Source of the DNA: Acidimicrobiia bacterium | GTDB taxonomy: Bacteria; Actinomycetota; Acidimicrobiia; Acidimicrobiales; Bin134 | Assembly: GCA_009843865.1 (NCBI GenBank) | Contig: VYCQ01000021.1 | Span: forward strand, 1 to 64,000 | Direction of reading: 5' to 3' | Length of the DNA stretch: 64,000 bases | In this document: positions 15,508-26,710 of the stretch, one piece after another | Layout of the letters: each line of letters begins with the position of its first letter | Numbering within the stretch: the first letter of the stretch is position 1 | Program-made: the position numbers and the translations under genes | Notes under the pieces: model-generated | Told to the model about the DNA's origin: nothing | The model's database searches: none | Seen by the model: the letters and a program-made list of their open reading frames with translations, nothing else

Positions 15508-18366
15508 TCAGATACCCAGCACGGGGCAGAGGAATTTGCCGGTGTAGCTGTAACCAGAGCGAGCTACTAGCTCGGGAGGGCCCTCAGCCACCACGGTGCC
15601 ACCATTGTCTCCCCCTTCAGGGCCCAGATCTACGATCCAATCTGCTGTTTTGATTACATCCAAGTTGTGCTCGATCACCAACACGGTGTTGCCCTGATCT
15701 ACCAGACGACTTAGCACTACCAGCAGCTTGCGGACATCGTCGAAATGCAGGCCAGTGGTGGGCTCGTCAAGGATGTAAATAGTGTGACCGGTTGCCCGCT
15801 TAGCCAACTCTGAGGCCAGCTTTACCCGCTGCGCCTCGCCGCCAGACAACGTAGGCGCGGGCTGCCCAAGGCGAATGTAACCCAGCCCAACATCCACCAA
15901 GGTCTGCATGTGACGAGTGATGGCTGGCTGGTTGCCAAAAAACTCCAAAGCATCGGCACACGACATGTTGAGCACCTCAGAAATATTGTGCCCCTTAAAC
16001 TGAATGTCCAACGTGTCACGGTTGTAGCGGGTCCCCTTGCACACCTCACAGGGCACATACACATCGGGCAGAAAGTGCATCTCTATCTTGATGTTGCCAT
16101 CGCCTGAGCAAGCCTCACAGCGCCCCCCCTTCACATTGAAAGAGAACCGGCCCGGCATATAGCCCCGCACCCGAGCCTCTTGGGTTTGTGCAAACAGTTT
16201 GCGAATGTGGTCAAACACGCTGGTGTAGGTGGCCGGATTCGACCGGGGGGTGCGACCAATAGGCTGCTGATCGATATTGATGACCTTGTCGAGAGCCTCC
16301 GTACCGTCAATGCCCTTATGCAGACCCGGTGGAACCTTGGACTTATAAATACGCTGCATCAACGACCGATACAAGATGTCGTTAACCAAGGTGGATTTGC
16401 CCGACCCCGACACTCCAGTAACGGTCACGAAACAGCCCAGCGGAATGTCGATGTCGATGTTGGCTAGATTATGTTCGCGCGCACCACGCACGGTAAGCCA
16501 CTGCTCGCCCGGGATGCGACGACCCTCAGGCACTGGAATCGATTTGCGACCCGACAGGTACTGACCGGTAAGCGACTGCTTGTTCTTCAACAAGGCTGGC
16601 ACCGTGCCAGAATGCACTATCACTCCGCCGTGCTCACCCGCACCCGGGCCGATATCCACCACATGATCGGCCACCCGCACCGTCTCCTCGTCATGCTCCA
16701 CCACCAGCACTGTGTTGCCCAAATCTCGCATCCGCTCCAAAGTATCGATGAGCCGACGGTTGTCCCGCTGATGCAATCCGATAGAGGGCTCATCTAGCAC
16801 GTAGAGAACCCCCACCAAACCGCTACCGATCTGCGAAGCTAAACGAATGCGCTGAGCCTCACCACCGCTGAGGGTGCCAGCCGAACGGCCCAGGGTGAGG
16901 TACTCCAACCCCACATCTAACAAGAACTTCAGTCGAGCATTGATCTCTTTGAGCACTTGTCCGGCAATGGTCTGATCCCGCTCAGATAGGTTCAAAGAGG
17001 CCAGCACTTCGGCAACATCGCGTATCGACAAATCACACAACTCGGCGATGGTACGACCATCCAACGTCACCGCCCGTGACAGCGGATTCAGGCGAGCCCC
17101 ATCGCAACCCGAACAAGGTACCTGACGCATGTAACCCTCAATTTGCCCGCGAGCCGAATCCGACTCTGACTCACTGTGTCGACGCTGCAAATACGAGATG
17201 ACCCCCTCGTAACGAGCAGAATAGCGCCGCACCCTGCCATAACGATTACGAAAACGCACCTCAGTTCGCTCATTGGATATACCCTTACCGTGCAGCAACA
17301 AATCCTGCTGAGAGCGCTTCAAACTCCCCCACGGCTGATCCATGGGAATGTCTCTGTCTTCGGCCACCGACTCCACCAACCGCTTGAAATACTGATTGTG
17401 CCCCTTCGCCCAAGGAGCAATGGCCCCATCTTCCAAGCTGAGGTCAGGGTCGGGAATCACCAACCGAGGATCCACCTCAAACACCGAACCCAAGCCATCA
17501 CAATGCGAGCAGGCCCCATAAGGAGAATTGAACGAAAAGTTCCGAGGTGCCAACTCTTCAAACGACTTGCCGTCAGAAGGCCGTGAAAGGTGCTGCGAAA
17601 AGGTGATGGTCTCAGGTTCCGCTTCAGGCTCGCTATCTGATGGCATCACCATCAGCTCAGCAACTCCCTCGCCTAGGCCCAACGCCGACTCCATCGACTC
17701 GGTAAGACGCCGCTCGATGCCCTCGCGCATCACCAACCGATCTACCACAACCGAAATGCTATGCATCTCATAGCGAGCCAAATCCATACCCGTAATGCTG
17801 CTGTCTAGCTCCACCAACTCGCCATCCACAATGGCCCGAGCAAAACCCTGCGAAGCCAGTTCTCCCAGCAGCGTGTCGTAAGTGCCCTTGCGACCCCGCA
17901 CCACCGGTGCCAATACCTGAAAACGTACGCCTTCGGGCATCTGCATCACCCGATCCACGATTTGTTGAGGCGTTTGGCGCACCAAGCGCTCGCCAGTTTC
18001 AGGGTCGTGGGGCACACCAACCCGAGCAAACAGCAAACGCAAATAATCGTACACCTCGGTAATGGTGCCAACCGTAGAGCGAGGGTTACGAGAGGCGCTC
18101 TTTTGATCTATAGAAATAGCTGGCGATAGGCCATCAATAAAATCCACATCGGGCTTATCCATTTGCCCCAAAAACTGTCGGGCATAGGCTGATAGCGACT
18201 CCACATAACGACGCTGGCCCTCCGCGTAAATGGTGTCAAACGCCAATGAAGATTTGCCTGAACCAGAAATACCGGTGAACACGATGAGCTTGTCGCGGGG
18301 AATGGTGAGATGCACATCTTGCAGGTTGTGCTCGCGCGCCCCACTGATAACTATCTCATCGGCCAC
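15508..18366 (-). CDS. uvrA: Excinuclease ABC subunit A
   Basis: 952 residues, the normal UvrA length. Two ABC ATPase modules have Walker [10 protein letters not shown] near residue 33 and GVSGSGKST near 650, each with an LSGGEAQR signature. Zinc-finger cysteines are at CSHC and, in the second module, CEAC...CEVC. UvrA2 recognises bulky DNA lesions and loads UvrB in nucleotide excision repair. The last residues (SYTGKFL then CPVLGI) differ from the usual SYTGRFL-x-x-VL ending only slightly. They lie at the junction with the truncated VOC gene, so the 3' end may have been rewritten by the island. The start ATG lies 102 bases from uvrB, in divergent orientation. Confidence 0.97.
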   Translation of the reverse strand: MADEIVISGAREHNLQDVHLTIPRDKLIVFTGISGSGKSSLAFDTIYAEGQRRYVESLSAYARQFLGQMDKPDVDFIDGLSPAISIDQKSASRNPRSTVGTITEVYDYLRLLFARVGVPHDPETGERLVRQTPQQIVDRVMQMPEGVRFQVLAPVVRGRKGTYDTLLGELASQGFARAIVDGELVELDSSITGMDLARYEMHSISVVVDRLVMREGIERRLTESMESALGLGEGVAELMVMPSDSEPEAEPETITFSQHLSRPSDGKSFEELAPRNFSFNSPYGACSHCDGLGSVFEVDPRLVIPDPDLSLEDGAIAPWAKGHNQYFKRLVESVAEDRDIPMDQPWGSLKRSQQDLLLHGKGISNERTEVRFRNRYGRVRRYSARYEGVISYLQRRHSESESDSARGQIEGYMRQVPCSGCDGARLNPLSRAVTLDGRTIAELCDLSIRDVAEVLASLNLSERDQTIAGQVLKEINARLKFLLDVGLEYLTLGRSAGTLSGGEAQRIRLASQIGSGLVGVLYVLDEPSIGLHQRDNRRLIDTLERMRDLGNTVLVVEHDEETVRVADHVVDIGPGAGEHGGVIVHSGTVPALLKNKQSLTGQYLSGRKSIPVPEGRRIPGEQWLTVRGAREHNLANIDIDIPLGCFVTVTGVSGSGKSTLVNDILYRSLMQRIYKSKVPPGLHKGIDGTEALDKVINIDQQPIGRTPRSNPATYTSVFDHIRKLFAQTQEARVRGYMPGRFSFNVKGGRCEACSGDGNIKIEMHFLPDVYVPCEVCKGTRYNRDTLDIQFKGHNISEVLNMSCADALEFFGNQPAITRHMQTLVDVGLGYIRLGQPAPTLSGGEAQRVKLASELAKRATGHTIYILDEPTTGLHFDDVRKLLVVLSRLVDQGNTVLVIEHNLDVIKTADWIVDLGPEGGDNGGTVVAEGPPELVARSGYSYTGKFLCPVLGI

Positions 18367-18468
18367 GCCGCGAACTTACCGGCTTGTGACCTGAATCAGA
18401 CAAGGCAGCCGCCAAATGATGCAGCTTCAAATCACCTAACTCCACATGTCACAGGTAATATCGCCCTA

Positions 18469-20508
18469 GTGAGTAGCAGAAGCGACACAGGATTTCGCGT
18501 GGTGTCGAACTTTGAGCCTGCTGGCGACCAACCCAAAGCTATCGCTACATTAACAGAAGGCTTAAAACGAGGCGACCGCTTCCAAACGCTGCTAGGCATA
18601 ACCGGCTCGGGCAAGAGCGCCACAATCGCCTGGACCATCGAACAAGTACAGCGGCCCACGCTGATACTGGCACCCAACAAATCTCTAGCGGCACAGTTAG
18701 CCAACGAAATGCGGGAGTTCTTCCCCGATAATCGGGTGGAATACTTCGTTTCCTACTACGACTACTACCAACCCGAAGCCTACATGCCAGCTTCCGACAC
18801 CTACATAGAAAAGGATTCTTCAATTAACGAAGAGATTGACCGGCTACGCCACTCTACCACCGAAGCACTGCTGACTAGACGAGATGTAGTGGTAGTGGCA
18901 TCGGTGTCGTGTATCTACGGGTTGGGTGCCCCCGAGGAGTACAAAAACCTGCTGTGTATCTCTAAGGTGGGTGAGAACTGCGACCAGCGCGACCTACTGC
19001 GACGCTTGGTGGACATGCAATATGAACGCAACGATACCAACTTAGTGCGGGGGCGCTTTCGAGTACGCGGCGACACCCTTGAGGTGTACCCGGCATACGA
19101 AGAGTTCATCGTGCGCATCCAGCTGTTTGGCGATGAAGTAGAGCAAATAACCACCATCGACCCGGTAACCGGCGAGCGGCTCCGCACCCTCAACGAGGTA
19201 GTGATATTCCCCGCCACTCACTACGTAGCAGGCGAAGAACGCATGCGCCGGGCTATAGACGGCATTGAAGCCGAACTTCAAGAGCAGCTAGCTCAGTTTG
19301 AACACCAAGGTAAACTCTTAGAGGCGCAACGGCTGCGGATGCGCACAGCCTACGACCTAGAGATGATGCAAGAGATCGGCTTTTGCAACGGGATCGAGAA
19401 CTACTCCCGCCACATCGACGGGCGAGCACCCGGCGAACGCCCCTTCACCTTATTGGATTACTTCCCCGACGACTTCATCACTGTGTTAGACGAATCGCAT
19501 GTAGGGGTGCCACAACTACACGGCCAATACGAGGGGGATCGCAGCCGCAAAAATATGCTAGTAGAGCACGGCTTTCGCCTGCCTTCAGCAGTAGACAACC
19601 GACCATTAAGGTTTGAAGAGGTAATGGCCAAAGTAGGCCAGGTGGTGTTTTTGTCGGCCACCCCCAGCGACTACGAACTACAAGTTTCACAACAAGTTGT
19701 AGAACAAATCGTGCGCCCCACCGGACTAGTAGACCCCGAAGTGCAGGTGCGTGCCACCAAGGGACAAATCGACGACCTAATCAAGCTCATTGAAGAACGC
19801 ACCGAGCGAGGCCAACGAGTGCTGGTCACCACCCTCACTAAGAAAATGGCAGAAGACCTAACCGCATACCTGCTAGAGATGGGTGTGCGGGTGCGCTATC
19901 TGCACAGTGAAGTGGACACCATTGAGCGGATCGAAATTCTACGAGACCTACGCCTCGGAGAGTTTGACGTGCTGGTGGGCATCAACCTCTTGCGTGAAGG
20001 ACTGGACTTACCAGAGGTTTCGCTTGTGGCCATCTTAGATGCCGACAAGGAAGGGTTCCTGCGCAGCGAAACCTCGTTAATCCAAACCATTGGCAGAGCG
20101 GCCCGGAATGTAGACGGGCAAGTAATCATGTACGCCGATGTGATAACCAACTCCATGCGTCGAGCCATCTCCGAAACGCACCGCCGTAGGGGATTACAGC
20201 AGGCTTACAACGACAAGCACGGCATCAACCCACAGACCATCCGCAAAGCCGTAAGCAATATCCTAGCCGAGCTGCGCCCCTCCGAAGATGGGGTGCCCGT
20301 TCCCGGTGAAGGTCGTCGCTCTCGCTCAATGGACCATCATCGACATCGCTCAAAGGTAATCGACCTTGACTCCGGTGGCATAGAGCGCCTTGTCCACACT
20401 CTCACTGAAGAAATGAATGAAGCAGCGACGGAATTGAAGTTTGAGTATGCCGCCCGCCTGCGTGACGAGATCAAGGATTTACAGCGTGACCTCAAGCAGA
20501 TGGTGTGA
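18469..20508 (+). CDS. uvrB: Excinuclease ABC subunit B
   Basis: 679 residues from GTG 18469, the family's usual length. The frame is open further upstream, to 18310, but that part overlaps the uvrA 5' end and has no homology. It has Walker [10 protein letters not shown], the beta-hairpin [10 protein letters not shown], helicase motifs ([12 protein letters not shown]) and a C-terminal UVR motif ([14 protein letters not shown]) that binds UvrC. UvrB verifies damage delivered by UvrA. No classical actinobacterial SOS box is seen in the 102-base divergent region. The 3' end overlaps the convergent rpsA by 17 bases. Confidence 0.96.
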   Translation: MSSRSDTGFRVVSNFEPAGDQPKAIATLTEGLKRGDRFQTLLGITGSGKSATIAWTIEQVQRPTLILAPNKSLAAQLANEMREFFPDNRVEYFVSYYDYYQPEAYMPASDTYIEKDSSINEEIDRLRHSTTEALLTRRDVVVVASVSCIYGLGAPEEYKNLLCISKVGENCDQRDLLRRLVDMQYERNDTNLVRGRFRVRGDTLEVYPAYEEFIVRIQLFGDEVEQITTIDPVTGERLRTLNEVVIFPATHYVAGEERMRRAIDGIEAELQEQLAQFEHQGKLLEAQRLRMRTAYDLEMMQEIGFCNGIENYSRHIDGRAPGERPFTLLDYFPDDFITVLDESHVGVPQLHGQYEGDRSRKNMLVEHGFRLPSAVDNRPLRFEEVMAKVGQVVFLSATPSDYELQVSQQVVEQIVRPTGLVDPEVQVRATKGQIDDLIKLIEERTERGQRVLVTTLTKKMAEDLTAYLLEMGVRVRYLHSEVDTIERIEILRDLRLGEFDVLVGINLLREGLDLPEVSLVAILDADKEGFLRSETSLIQTIGRAARNVDGQVIMYADVITNSMRRAISETHRRRGLQQAYNDKHGINPQTIRKAVSNILAELRPSEDGVPVPGEGRRSRSMDHHRHRSKVIDLDSGGIERLVHTLTEEMNEAATELKFEYAARLRDEIKDLQRDLKQMV

Positions 20509-22027
20509 CTGCGGACTCTGAGACTGGATCTAAATCTGAATCTGACGCTTCTGCTAAATCCACTTCTGCTAAGTCAACTGGCGGTGGCTCGTCTGTTAGC
20601 TCAACTCTGGGCTGCTCAGCTGCGGGTGCCTCTTCTGCTTCTTGATGGTCTGCTTCTTGATGATACTGGGCCCAAGCCTCGTCCTCATCGGCAGCAACAT
20701 CGCCCGTTGCAGCCTCTGAGCTAGCAGTACCAATGTAGTTGCCTGCCTCATCATAAGCATGCTCGCCAAAATGCTCTTGAAACTCTGCGGCCACCACACC
20801 ACCCTCTGCGGCCTGCTTGATGGACAAGCTGATGCGGCGGCGCTCCACGTCTAGGTCAATAATCTTCACCCATAGTTCTTCGCCGGGGGTTACCACCTGT
20901 TCAGGCAGCTCAATATGGTGCGAAGCAATCTCTGAGATGTGAACCAAACCCTCAATGCTCTCACCCACCTGCACAAAAGCCCCAAATGGCACAAGCTTGG
21001 TAACCCGACCATAAACCAACTCGCCAACTTGGTGACTGTTAACGAATTCCTGCCATGGATCCTGCTGAGTGGCCTTGAGTGACAAGCTGATGCGCTCTCG
21101 ATCTAAATCTACTTCTAGCACCTCCACCTCAATCTCGTCTCCTACCTTGACCACCGCACCAGGATGATCTACATGCTTCCAAGACAATTCAGAAACATGA
21201 ATCAGACCATCCATACCACCAAGATCCACAAAAGCTCCAAAGTTAACCACCGAAGACACCACACCGTTGCGACGCTCCCCAGTCTTAAGGTTAAACAAAA
21301 ATGCTTCACGCTGCTCTTTTTCGGTCTCTTCTAACCAAGCTCGCCGCGAAAGCACCACATTGTTGCGATTCTTGTCAAGCTCAATGATCTTGGCTTCCAA
21401 TGTCTGACCGATATAGGGCTGAAGATCACGCACCCGACGCAACTCCACCAGCGAAGCTGGCAGAAAACCTCGCAAACCAATGTCGATGATCAACCCACCC
21501 TTCACAACCTCAATCACCGGACCAGAAACGGTGCCTTCTTTAGCCTTCACATCTTCAATGTGGCCCCAAGCCCGCTCATACTGAGCCCGCTTCTTAGACA
21601 AGATCAGATGACCGTCTTTGTCTTCCTTTTGCAGCACTAAAGCTTCAATGTGCTCACCTATGCTCACAATCTCATTAGGATCAGACACGTTGCGAATGGA
21701 TAACTCAGGAATGGGAATAATGCCCTCCGACTTATAACCAATGTCTAAGAGAACCTCATCACGGTCAACCTTCACTATCTTGCCGGTGACGATCTGACCA
21801 TCCTCTACCTGCACCATGGTTTCCGCATATGCCTCTTCTAGATGCTCTACTGCGATGTCTAGATCTGTGATTTGGCGAGGAACGTAGTTACCCTCATCAT
21901 CAAACGTGGCCATGCTGTTAGGTGCTTCGCTGGGCGCTAACATAACCGCTGTTTCAGCCTCGGTTACGTCCCCTATTTCAGCCTCTGCGGAAAGCGAAGG
22001 GGGTGATTCGATTACGGTTTCGGACAC
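20492..22027 (-). CDS. rpsA: 30S ribosomal protein S1
   Basis: 511 residues with four S1 (OB-fold) repeats, at about residues 75-145, 165-230, 250-320 and 335-405. The last two are the most canonical ([17 protein letters not shown] and [17 protein letters not shown]). An acidic, Ala/Glu/Asp-rich tail of about 100 residues follows. S1 helps the 30S subunit bind mRNAs, though actinobacterial S1 has fewer repeats than the six of E. coli. The start is GTG at 22027 with a weak GAGG 11 bases upstream. The acidic tail overlaps the uvrB 3' end in antisense. Confidence 0.95.
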   Translation of the reverse strand: MSETVIESPPSLSAEAEIGDVTEAETAVMLAPSEAPNSMATFDDEGNYVPRQITDLDIAVEHLEEAYAETMVQVEDGQIVTGKIVKVDRDEVLLDIGYKSEGIIPIPELSIRNVSDPNEIVSIGEHIEALVLQKEDKDGHLILSKKRAQYERAWGHIEDVKAKEGTVSGPVIEVVKGGLIIDIGLRGFLPASLVELRRVRDLQPYIGQTLEAKIIELDKNRNNVVLSRRAWLEETEKEQREAFLFNLKTGERRNGVVSSVVNFGAFVDLGGMDGLIHVSELSWKHVDHPGAVVKVGDEIEVEVLEVDLDRERISLSLKATQQDPWQEFVNSHQVGELVYGRVTKLVPFGAFVQVGESIEGLVHISEIASHHIELPEQVVTPGEELWVKIIDLDVERRRISLSIKQAAEGGVVAAEFQEHFGEHAYDEAGNYIGTASSEAATGDVAADEDEAWAQYHQEADHQEAEEAPAAEQPRVELTDEPPPVDLAEVDLAEASDSDLDPVSESAVTPSA

Positions 22028-22142
22028 GTTGGGTTAAGCCTCGCTTGAGGTAGTAAATAAAAAGAGGGCAGCGCAACCGCCAACTCTGAGCTGCCAAATG
22101 CAAACAGCTTCTATTAATGTTAGCAGGCTCAGCCGCTAGGGA

Positions 22143-24914
22143 CTACTTGGCCTCGGCCCAAGTTCTGCCAGATGACAAATGCACCTCTAAGGGCACCTTC
22201 AGATCACAAGCTCCGACCATGATTCCTTGCGTGAGTTGGGCCACCTCATCGTGTTCTGCATGAGGTACCTCTAAGATCACCTCGTCGTGAACTTGCAAGA
22301 TAATGCTGGCAACTAAGCCCCGCTCTTGCAAAGCGTGAGCTAAACGAACCAACGCCACCTTAAATATGTCTGCTGCTAAACCTTGGATACCCGAATTCAT
22401 GGCTTGGCGTTCGGCTGCTTGGCGAAGGCGAGGGTTGGGCGAGTTAATCTCAGGAATACGCCGCCGCCTACCAAACAAGGTTTCGGAGTAGCCCTTGCTG
22501 CGAACATCAGCAACCGCTGTATCCATGTACTCTCGCAATGCTGGAAAGGCCGTAAAAAAAGCCTCTAAGACCACAGCAGCTTCGCGGGTAGCAATGTTAA
22601 GACGCTGGCCCAGCCCGTAGGCTTCCATACCATAAATCAACCCGTACGCCACCATCTTGGCAATGGAACGCTCCTTAATGCCGACCGCGCTGGGCTGAAT
22701 GCCGAACACCTGAGCCGCTACCGAAGTGTGGACATCTTGACCCGATGCAAAAGCCGCAATCAGCCCAGGATCATTAGCAAGATGGGCGATACAGCGAAGC
22801 TCTATCTGGTTGTAATCTGCTACTAGCAACTCGCAACCTTCAGCGGCTACAAACACCTCGCGAAACATCCGTCCCGCCTCGGTGCGCACAGGAATGTTGT
22901 GCAGATTAGGGGCATCAGAACTAAGCCTGCCTGTGCGTGCCACCGTCTGCTTGAACGTGGCGCGGATGCGGTTATCAGGCTCTGCTTCCACCGCTGCTAC
23001 AAGCCCTTCTCCGTAGGTAGAGCGCAGCTTTTCCACCTCCCGATAATCCAAGAGCGCATCCACCACCGGGTGCTGACCCCGTAGTTTCTCCAGAGTGCCA
23101 GCATCGGTGCTATAAGCACCTGTGCGAGTCTTCTTTTGAGAGGACAAGCCCAAAGTCTCAAACAGCAACTCGCCCACCTGCTTAGAAGAATTAACGTTGA
23201 AACTGCCGCCACCGGCTGCATCCATCACCAGCTCCTTCAGGCGCGCAGCGTCCGACACAAGCTGATCCCTCATAGCAATTAAAGCCTCCACATCCACCTC
23301 CACCCCAGCATGTTCCATACGCGCCAAAACCAGAACCAAGGGTACTTCCACATCATCATTGAGACGGCTGAGCCCCTGCTTGGCCAGAGCACTGCCCAAG
23401 GGCTCGGCCAAATGCCCTGCGGCTAACGCCTCCAACGCAGGCATCTCACTGAGTGCTCGCTGCTCAGATGCAAAATGCATTGTTTGCTGGCCCTGTTGAT
23501 ATTGCGTGTCCGGTGGCATTTGCACCCTGCTATGAGCTAATAAAAGATCATCTAGCTCATACCTGCCGCTCACTGGATCTAGCAAATAAGCCGCTATTTT
23601 TGTGTCCAAACACAGGCCCGTCACATCAACACCTTGCGATACCAGCCAATACAGCAGGGGCTTGGCATCGTGAACCACAAAACGACCACTGGCAAAGAAC
23701 TCACGAACCGCAACCTGCCTAAGCGTTGTTACCTCGCTAGCCCTCTGCTTGTAGGACAGCATCTCTACAAGCAAAGCGACAGGCAGCCAAGCCACCTCGC
23801 TAGCAGCTAAATCGCTTACCAAATATAGCCCCAGCAAGTCACAACGATGAGGCTGGCGGGCATCAATGGGCTCACCCCAACAAGCCGCCAGTGCCACTGG
23901 TTCTGCACGTACTTGACTCAGCAATTCAACTACAGCATCTGGCGTAGCCACAGGCGTGATCGCTGCTTTCAAAATACATCTTGAGCTGTCGCTGAACTCG
24001 TCGGGACCTAAATCAACCTTACGCACTTCTGCGGCAAAAGTGCGCAGATCCTTAGACTCCAAAAAGTCAAACAACTCAATAAAGGCATCTTTATCGGGAG
24101 CATCGAATCCTAAATCATCCACCCCAACTGCTAAGGGCACATCACGTAACAACGCCATCATTTCCAGGTTCAACTCCACCCGTTCTTGAGCCTCAGCTAG
24201 GTTCTGACGAAGCTTGGGAGATTGCTCATCCAGGTGCTCATACAACCCGTCAATGCTGCCGTAAGAGTTGATTAGCTTGGCGGCAGTCTTCTCTCCCACG
24301 CCATCTACACCTGCCAGATTGTCGGAAGGATCACCGCGCAACGCGGCATAGGCCACATAATCAGTTGGTTTCACCCCGGTGCGCTGCAATATCCCCGCCT
24401 CGTCATACAGGGCATAGTCCGACACGCCACGCTTGTTATAAAGCACGCGGATGTGGGGATCTTCAACTAGCTGGTAAGCATCCCTGTCGCCTGTGACCAC
24501 AAGTACCTTGCAGCCCTGCTTGCTGGCCTGAGTTGCCAACGTGGCAATGATGTCATCAGCTTCCACCTCAAAATGATCAATCGCAACAATGCCAAGCGTT
24601 TGAATCATCTGACGCACCAAGCCCATCTGCTGGCCTAACTGCTCAGGCATAGCCTCTCGTGTGGCCTTGTAGCTGTCGAGACGTTGGTGGCGGAAGGTCG
24701 GCTCCGACCTGTCAAAAGCCACAGCCATATGGCTGGGGTTGTGATCGCGTATCAAGTTTAACAACATTCGGGTAAACCCATATACCGCGTTGGTGGGCTG
24801 CCCACCAGAGGTTGCCATATCCGCTGGAACCGCAAAAAACGCGCGATAAACCAAAGAGTTTCCATCTACTAGAATCAACTGAGCAGGCTCAGGCATCGAA
24901 ACCGAGTCAAGCAT
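22143..24914 (-). CDS. polA: DNA polymerase I
   Basis: 923 residues in three parts. Residues 1-290 are the 5'-3' exonuclease/flap domain, with acidic metal ligands (LVDGNSLVYRAFFA, TGDRDAYQL, DPSDNLAGVDGVGEKTA). About 310-500 is the 3'-5' exonuclease fold, with LAACWGEP where the catalytic DxE motif should be, so proofreading is probably lost as in Taq and mycobacterial Pol I. About 510-923 is the polymerase, with motif A DYNQIELR, motif B RSIAKMVAYGLIYG and motif C QVHDEV. It fills gaps in repair and replaces RNA primers. Its start overlaps the small coiled-coil gene upstream by eight bases. Confidence 0.97.
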   Translation of the reverse strand: MLDSVSMPEPAQLILVDGNSLVYRAFFAVPADMATSGGQPTNAVYGFTRMLLNLIRDHNPSHMAVAFDRSEPTFRHQRLDSYKATREAMPEQLGQQMGLVRQMIQTLGIVAIDHFEVEADDIIATLATQASKQGCKVLVVTGDRDAYQLVEDPHIRVLYNKRGVSDYALYDEAGILQRTGVKPTDYVAYAALRGDPSDNLAGVDGVGEKTAAKLINSYGSIDGLYEHLDEQSPKLRQNLAEAQERVELNLEMMALLRDVPLAVGVDDLGFDAPDKDAFIELFDFLESKDLRTFAAEVRKVDLGPDEFSDSSRCILKAAITPVATPDAVVELLSQVRAEPVALAACWGEPIDARQPHRCDLLGLYLVSDLAASEVAWLPVALLVEMLSYKQRASEVTTLRQVAVREFFASGRFVVHDAKPLLYWLVSQGVDVTGLCLDTKIAAYLLDPVSGRYELDDLLLAHSRVQMPPDTQYQQGQQTMHFASEQRALSEMPALEALAAGHLAEPLGSALAKQGLSRLNDDVEVPLVLVLARMEHAGVEVDVEALIAMRDQLVSDAARLKELVMDAAGGGSFNVNSSKQVGELLFETLGLSSQKKTRTGAYSTDAGTLEKLRGQHPVVDALLDYREVEKLRSTYGEGLVAAVEAEPDNRIRATFKQTVARTGRLSSDAPNLHNIPVRTEAGRMFREVFVAAEGCELLVADYNQIELRCIAHLANDPGLIAAFASGQDVHTSVAAQVFGIQPSAVGIKERSIAKMVAYGLIYGMEAYGLGQRLNIATREAAVVLEAFFTAFPALREYMDTAVADVRSKGYSETLFGRRRRIPEINSPNPRLRQAAERQAMNSGIQGLAADIFKVALVRLAHALQERGLVASIILQVHDEVILEVPHAEHDEVAQLTQGIMVGACDLKVPLEVHLSSGRTWAEAK

Positions 24915-25221
24915 CAGAAGAGTACTTGTCTAATAAAAGGTCTTGCTGAGCTTCGAGGTTTTGAATATCCTCTCGCAAACGCGCCTTGTGACGAGCCATG
25001 CTCTGCGCGTGACAGGCTGCCTCACGATGCTGATGCTCCGCAAAGGGCGTTTCTGAAACCAAAGCACGAATGCGAGCATCCTCAGCGAGTTCATCAAAGT
25101 GCAAGCACTGCTCCTCGGTAACGGCAAGATCTTCTCTAAGCCGCTTCAGACACTCACCCACTTCTGCTAATCGCCGAGCTAACCGACTTTGTGACACAAG
25201 GGCGATCATATTGCCAACCAT
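24907..25221 (-). CDS. Small coiled-coil protein upstream of polA, function unknown
   Basis: 104 residues from ATG 25221 (MVGNMIALVSQSRLARRL...). An upstream extension to 25335 has a leucine/phenylalanine-rich, unlikely sequence and overlaps nth. Almost the whole protein is a heptad-like charged helix (RLAEVGECLKRLREDLAV, then HKARLREDIQNLEAQQDLLL). Similar short coiled-coil proteins are found next to polA in other actinobacteria as far as I recall, without a known function. Translation is coupled to polA by an 8-base overlap. Confidence 0.6.
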   Translation of the reverse strand: MVGNMIALVSQSRLARRLAEVGECLKRLREDLAVTEEQCLHFDELAEDARIRALVSETPFAEHQHREAACHAQSMARHKARLREDIQNLEAQQDLLLDKYSSDA

Positions 25222-25313
25222 CAGCAATTCTCGTGGTGACCACAAAGGTCTAAGCAGCAATGGTCTAAGCGGCGATGCATAAAAAGCAAAAAATCGTAGA
25301 GATGCTGACAAGA

Positions 25314-25955
25314 TCAAAGGTTGGCGGAAGGACAAAAATCAGCCAAGACACAGTCATGACAACAGGGGCGGCGGGCGATGCATACTCGTCGGCCATGCAA
25401 GATTAAGCGCAACGAAAAGTCTCCTCGCTCTGCGGCAGGCACCATAGGGTTCAGCTCTAGCTCAATCTTTACTGGGTCTTTCTGCTGAGTGATGCCTAAT
25501 AACTTGCTGAGCCTAGCTACATGAGTGTCTACCGGTAGCCCGGGCAGACCCAAAGCCACGCTACGCACCACATTGGCGGTTTTTCGACCCACTCCCGGCA
25601 AGCTCACCAAATCGGACATTTTGGATGGCACTTCACCGTCAAAGCGATCCATCAATCCCTGGGCCATAGCCACCAAGTTGCGGGCTTTGGTGGCATAGAA
25701 GCCCGTGGTGTGTACCAAATCCTCCACATGTTCTATAGATGCAGCGGCTAAGGACGCTGGGGTGGGATAGGCTGCAAACAGGTCAGGGGTCACCATGTTC
25801 ACCCGCTTGTCGGTGCATTGCGCCGACAGAATCGTTGCGACAAGCAGTTGAAAGGCACTATCGTGATCCAACTCGCAAACCGCATCGGGATACTCCTTGC
25901 CCAACAACTCGTGTACCCTTTTTGCCCTGCCTTTAGGAGTTCGCGGTTTAGCCAT
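25314..25955 (-). CDS. nth: Endonuclease III (DNA glycosylase/AP lyase)
   Basis: 213 residues with the helix-hairpin-helix LPGVGRKTANVV, whose Lys is the catalytic nucleophile, the downstream catalytic Asp in PVDTHVARLS, and a C-terminal [4Fe-4S] loop C-x6-C-x2-C-x5-C (CIARRPCCHDCVLADFC). It removes oxidised pyrimidines in base excision repair. The start codon is separated from the divergent mshD start by only two bases, so each gene's promoter and ribosome site must lie inside the other or the mRNAs are leaderless. Confidence 0.96.
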   Translation of the reverse strand: MAKPRTPKGRAKRVHELLGKEYPDAVCELDHDSAFQLLVATILSAQCTDKRVNMVTPDLFAAYPTPASLAAASIEHVEDLVHTTGFYATKARNLVAMAQGLMDRFDGEVPSKMSDLVSLPGVGRKTANVVRSVALGLPGLPVDTHVARLSKLLGITQQKDPVKIELELNPMVPAAERGDFSLRLILHGRRVCIARRPCCHDCVLADFCPSANL

Positions 25956-25957
25956 CT

Positions 25958-26710
25958 ATGGCCGCTAGTTTAGTTGCTGTGCCCCTAACCATTGCCGAGT
26001 CCACGCAAGGCAAGTTCGCGCTATCCATCACCGTAGGAGCCACCCAAGATCGCGACCATCACACTGCTCAACAAATCATCACAGCAATTAAGCATGCCCA
26101 AACCCCCGAAACAGTACAGCTTTGGATTGAGCAAGCCAGCGATCAAGACGACCAGTTTGCCAGCACCCTAGGCTTTACCCCCTACCGAGACCTCTGGCGT
26201 ATGCAACGCACACTCCCCACTCAACGCTCAACTATCCGAACAAGAGCGTTTGTGCCCGACAAGGACAATGAAGTTTTCTTAGAAATCAACAACCGCGCCT
26301 TTTATTGGCATTCCGAACAAGGAGACATGACAAACCAAGGTTTGCTTGAGCGCATGAGCCAAGGCTGGTTTAACCCTGAAGGCTTTCGCCTGTATGAACA
26401 GGATGGCCGCTTAGTGGGCTTTTGCTGGACTAAAACACATCTTCAAGAAACCCCGCCCGCGGGAGAGGTTTATGCCATTGCGGTAGATCCCAACTTTCAC
26501 GGCAAAGGCCTAGGCAAGCAAATCACACTGTCTGGGCTAGATTACCTCAGCCAACAGGGCCTCAAAGTGGGGTTTCTCTATGTAGAATCCAACAACGAGA
26601 CAGCAGTGGCTGTCTACAGCAGCTTAGGCTTCGCGCACCATTCAACCAATCGGGCTTATCGAATAACCGCACTCACGCATCAAAACGTCCAACAAGTGTT
26701 CACAGCTTGA
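25958..26710 (+). CDS. mshD: Mycothiol acetyltransferase, GNAT family
   Basis: 250 residues. The C-terminal GNAT domain is typical MshD: FLEINNRAFYWHSEQGDMT, a WFNPEGF sequence, GFCWTKTH, and the acetyl-CoA loop VDPNFHGKGLGKQIT. MshD acetylates Cys-GlcN-Ins in the last step of mycothiol synthesis, the thiol buffer of actinomycetotes. Characterised MshD proteins are about 300 residues with two GNAT domains. Here the N-terminal one is reduced to about 90 residues and lacks an obvious acetyl-CoA loop, so it is presumably only structural. The stop overlaps the TTG start of menG. Confidence 0.88.
   Translation: MAASLVAVPLTIAESTQGKFALSITVGATQDRDHHTAQQIITAIKHAQTPETVQLWIEQASDQDDQFASTLGFTPYRDLWRMQRTLPTQRSTIRTRAFVPDKDNEVFLEINNRAFYWHSEQGDMTNQGLLERMSQGWFNPEGFRLYEQDGRLVGFCWTKTHLQETPPAGEVYAIAVDPNFHGKGLGKQITLSGLDYLSQQGLKVGFLYVESNNETAVAVYSSLGFAHHSTNRAYRITALTHQNVQQVFTA

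Noticed and set aside
18367-18468. SOS box between uvrA and uvrB
   Set aside because: No GAAC-N4-GTTC or similar LexA site is present; only distant TGTGAC and GTCACA words, about 50 bases apart.
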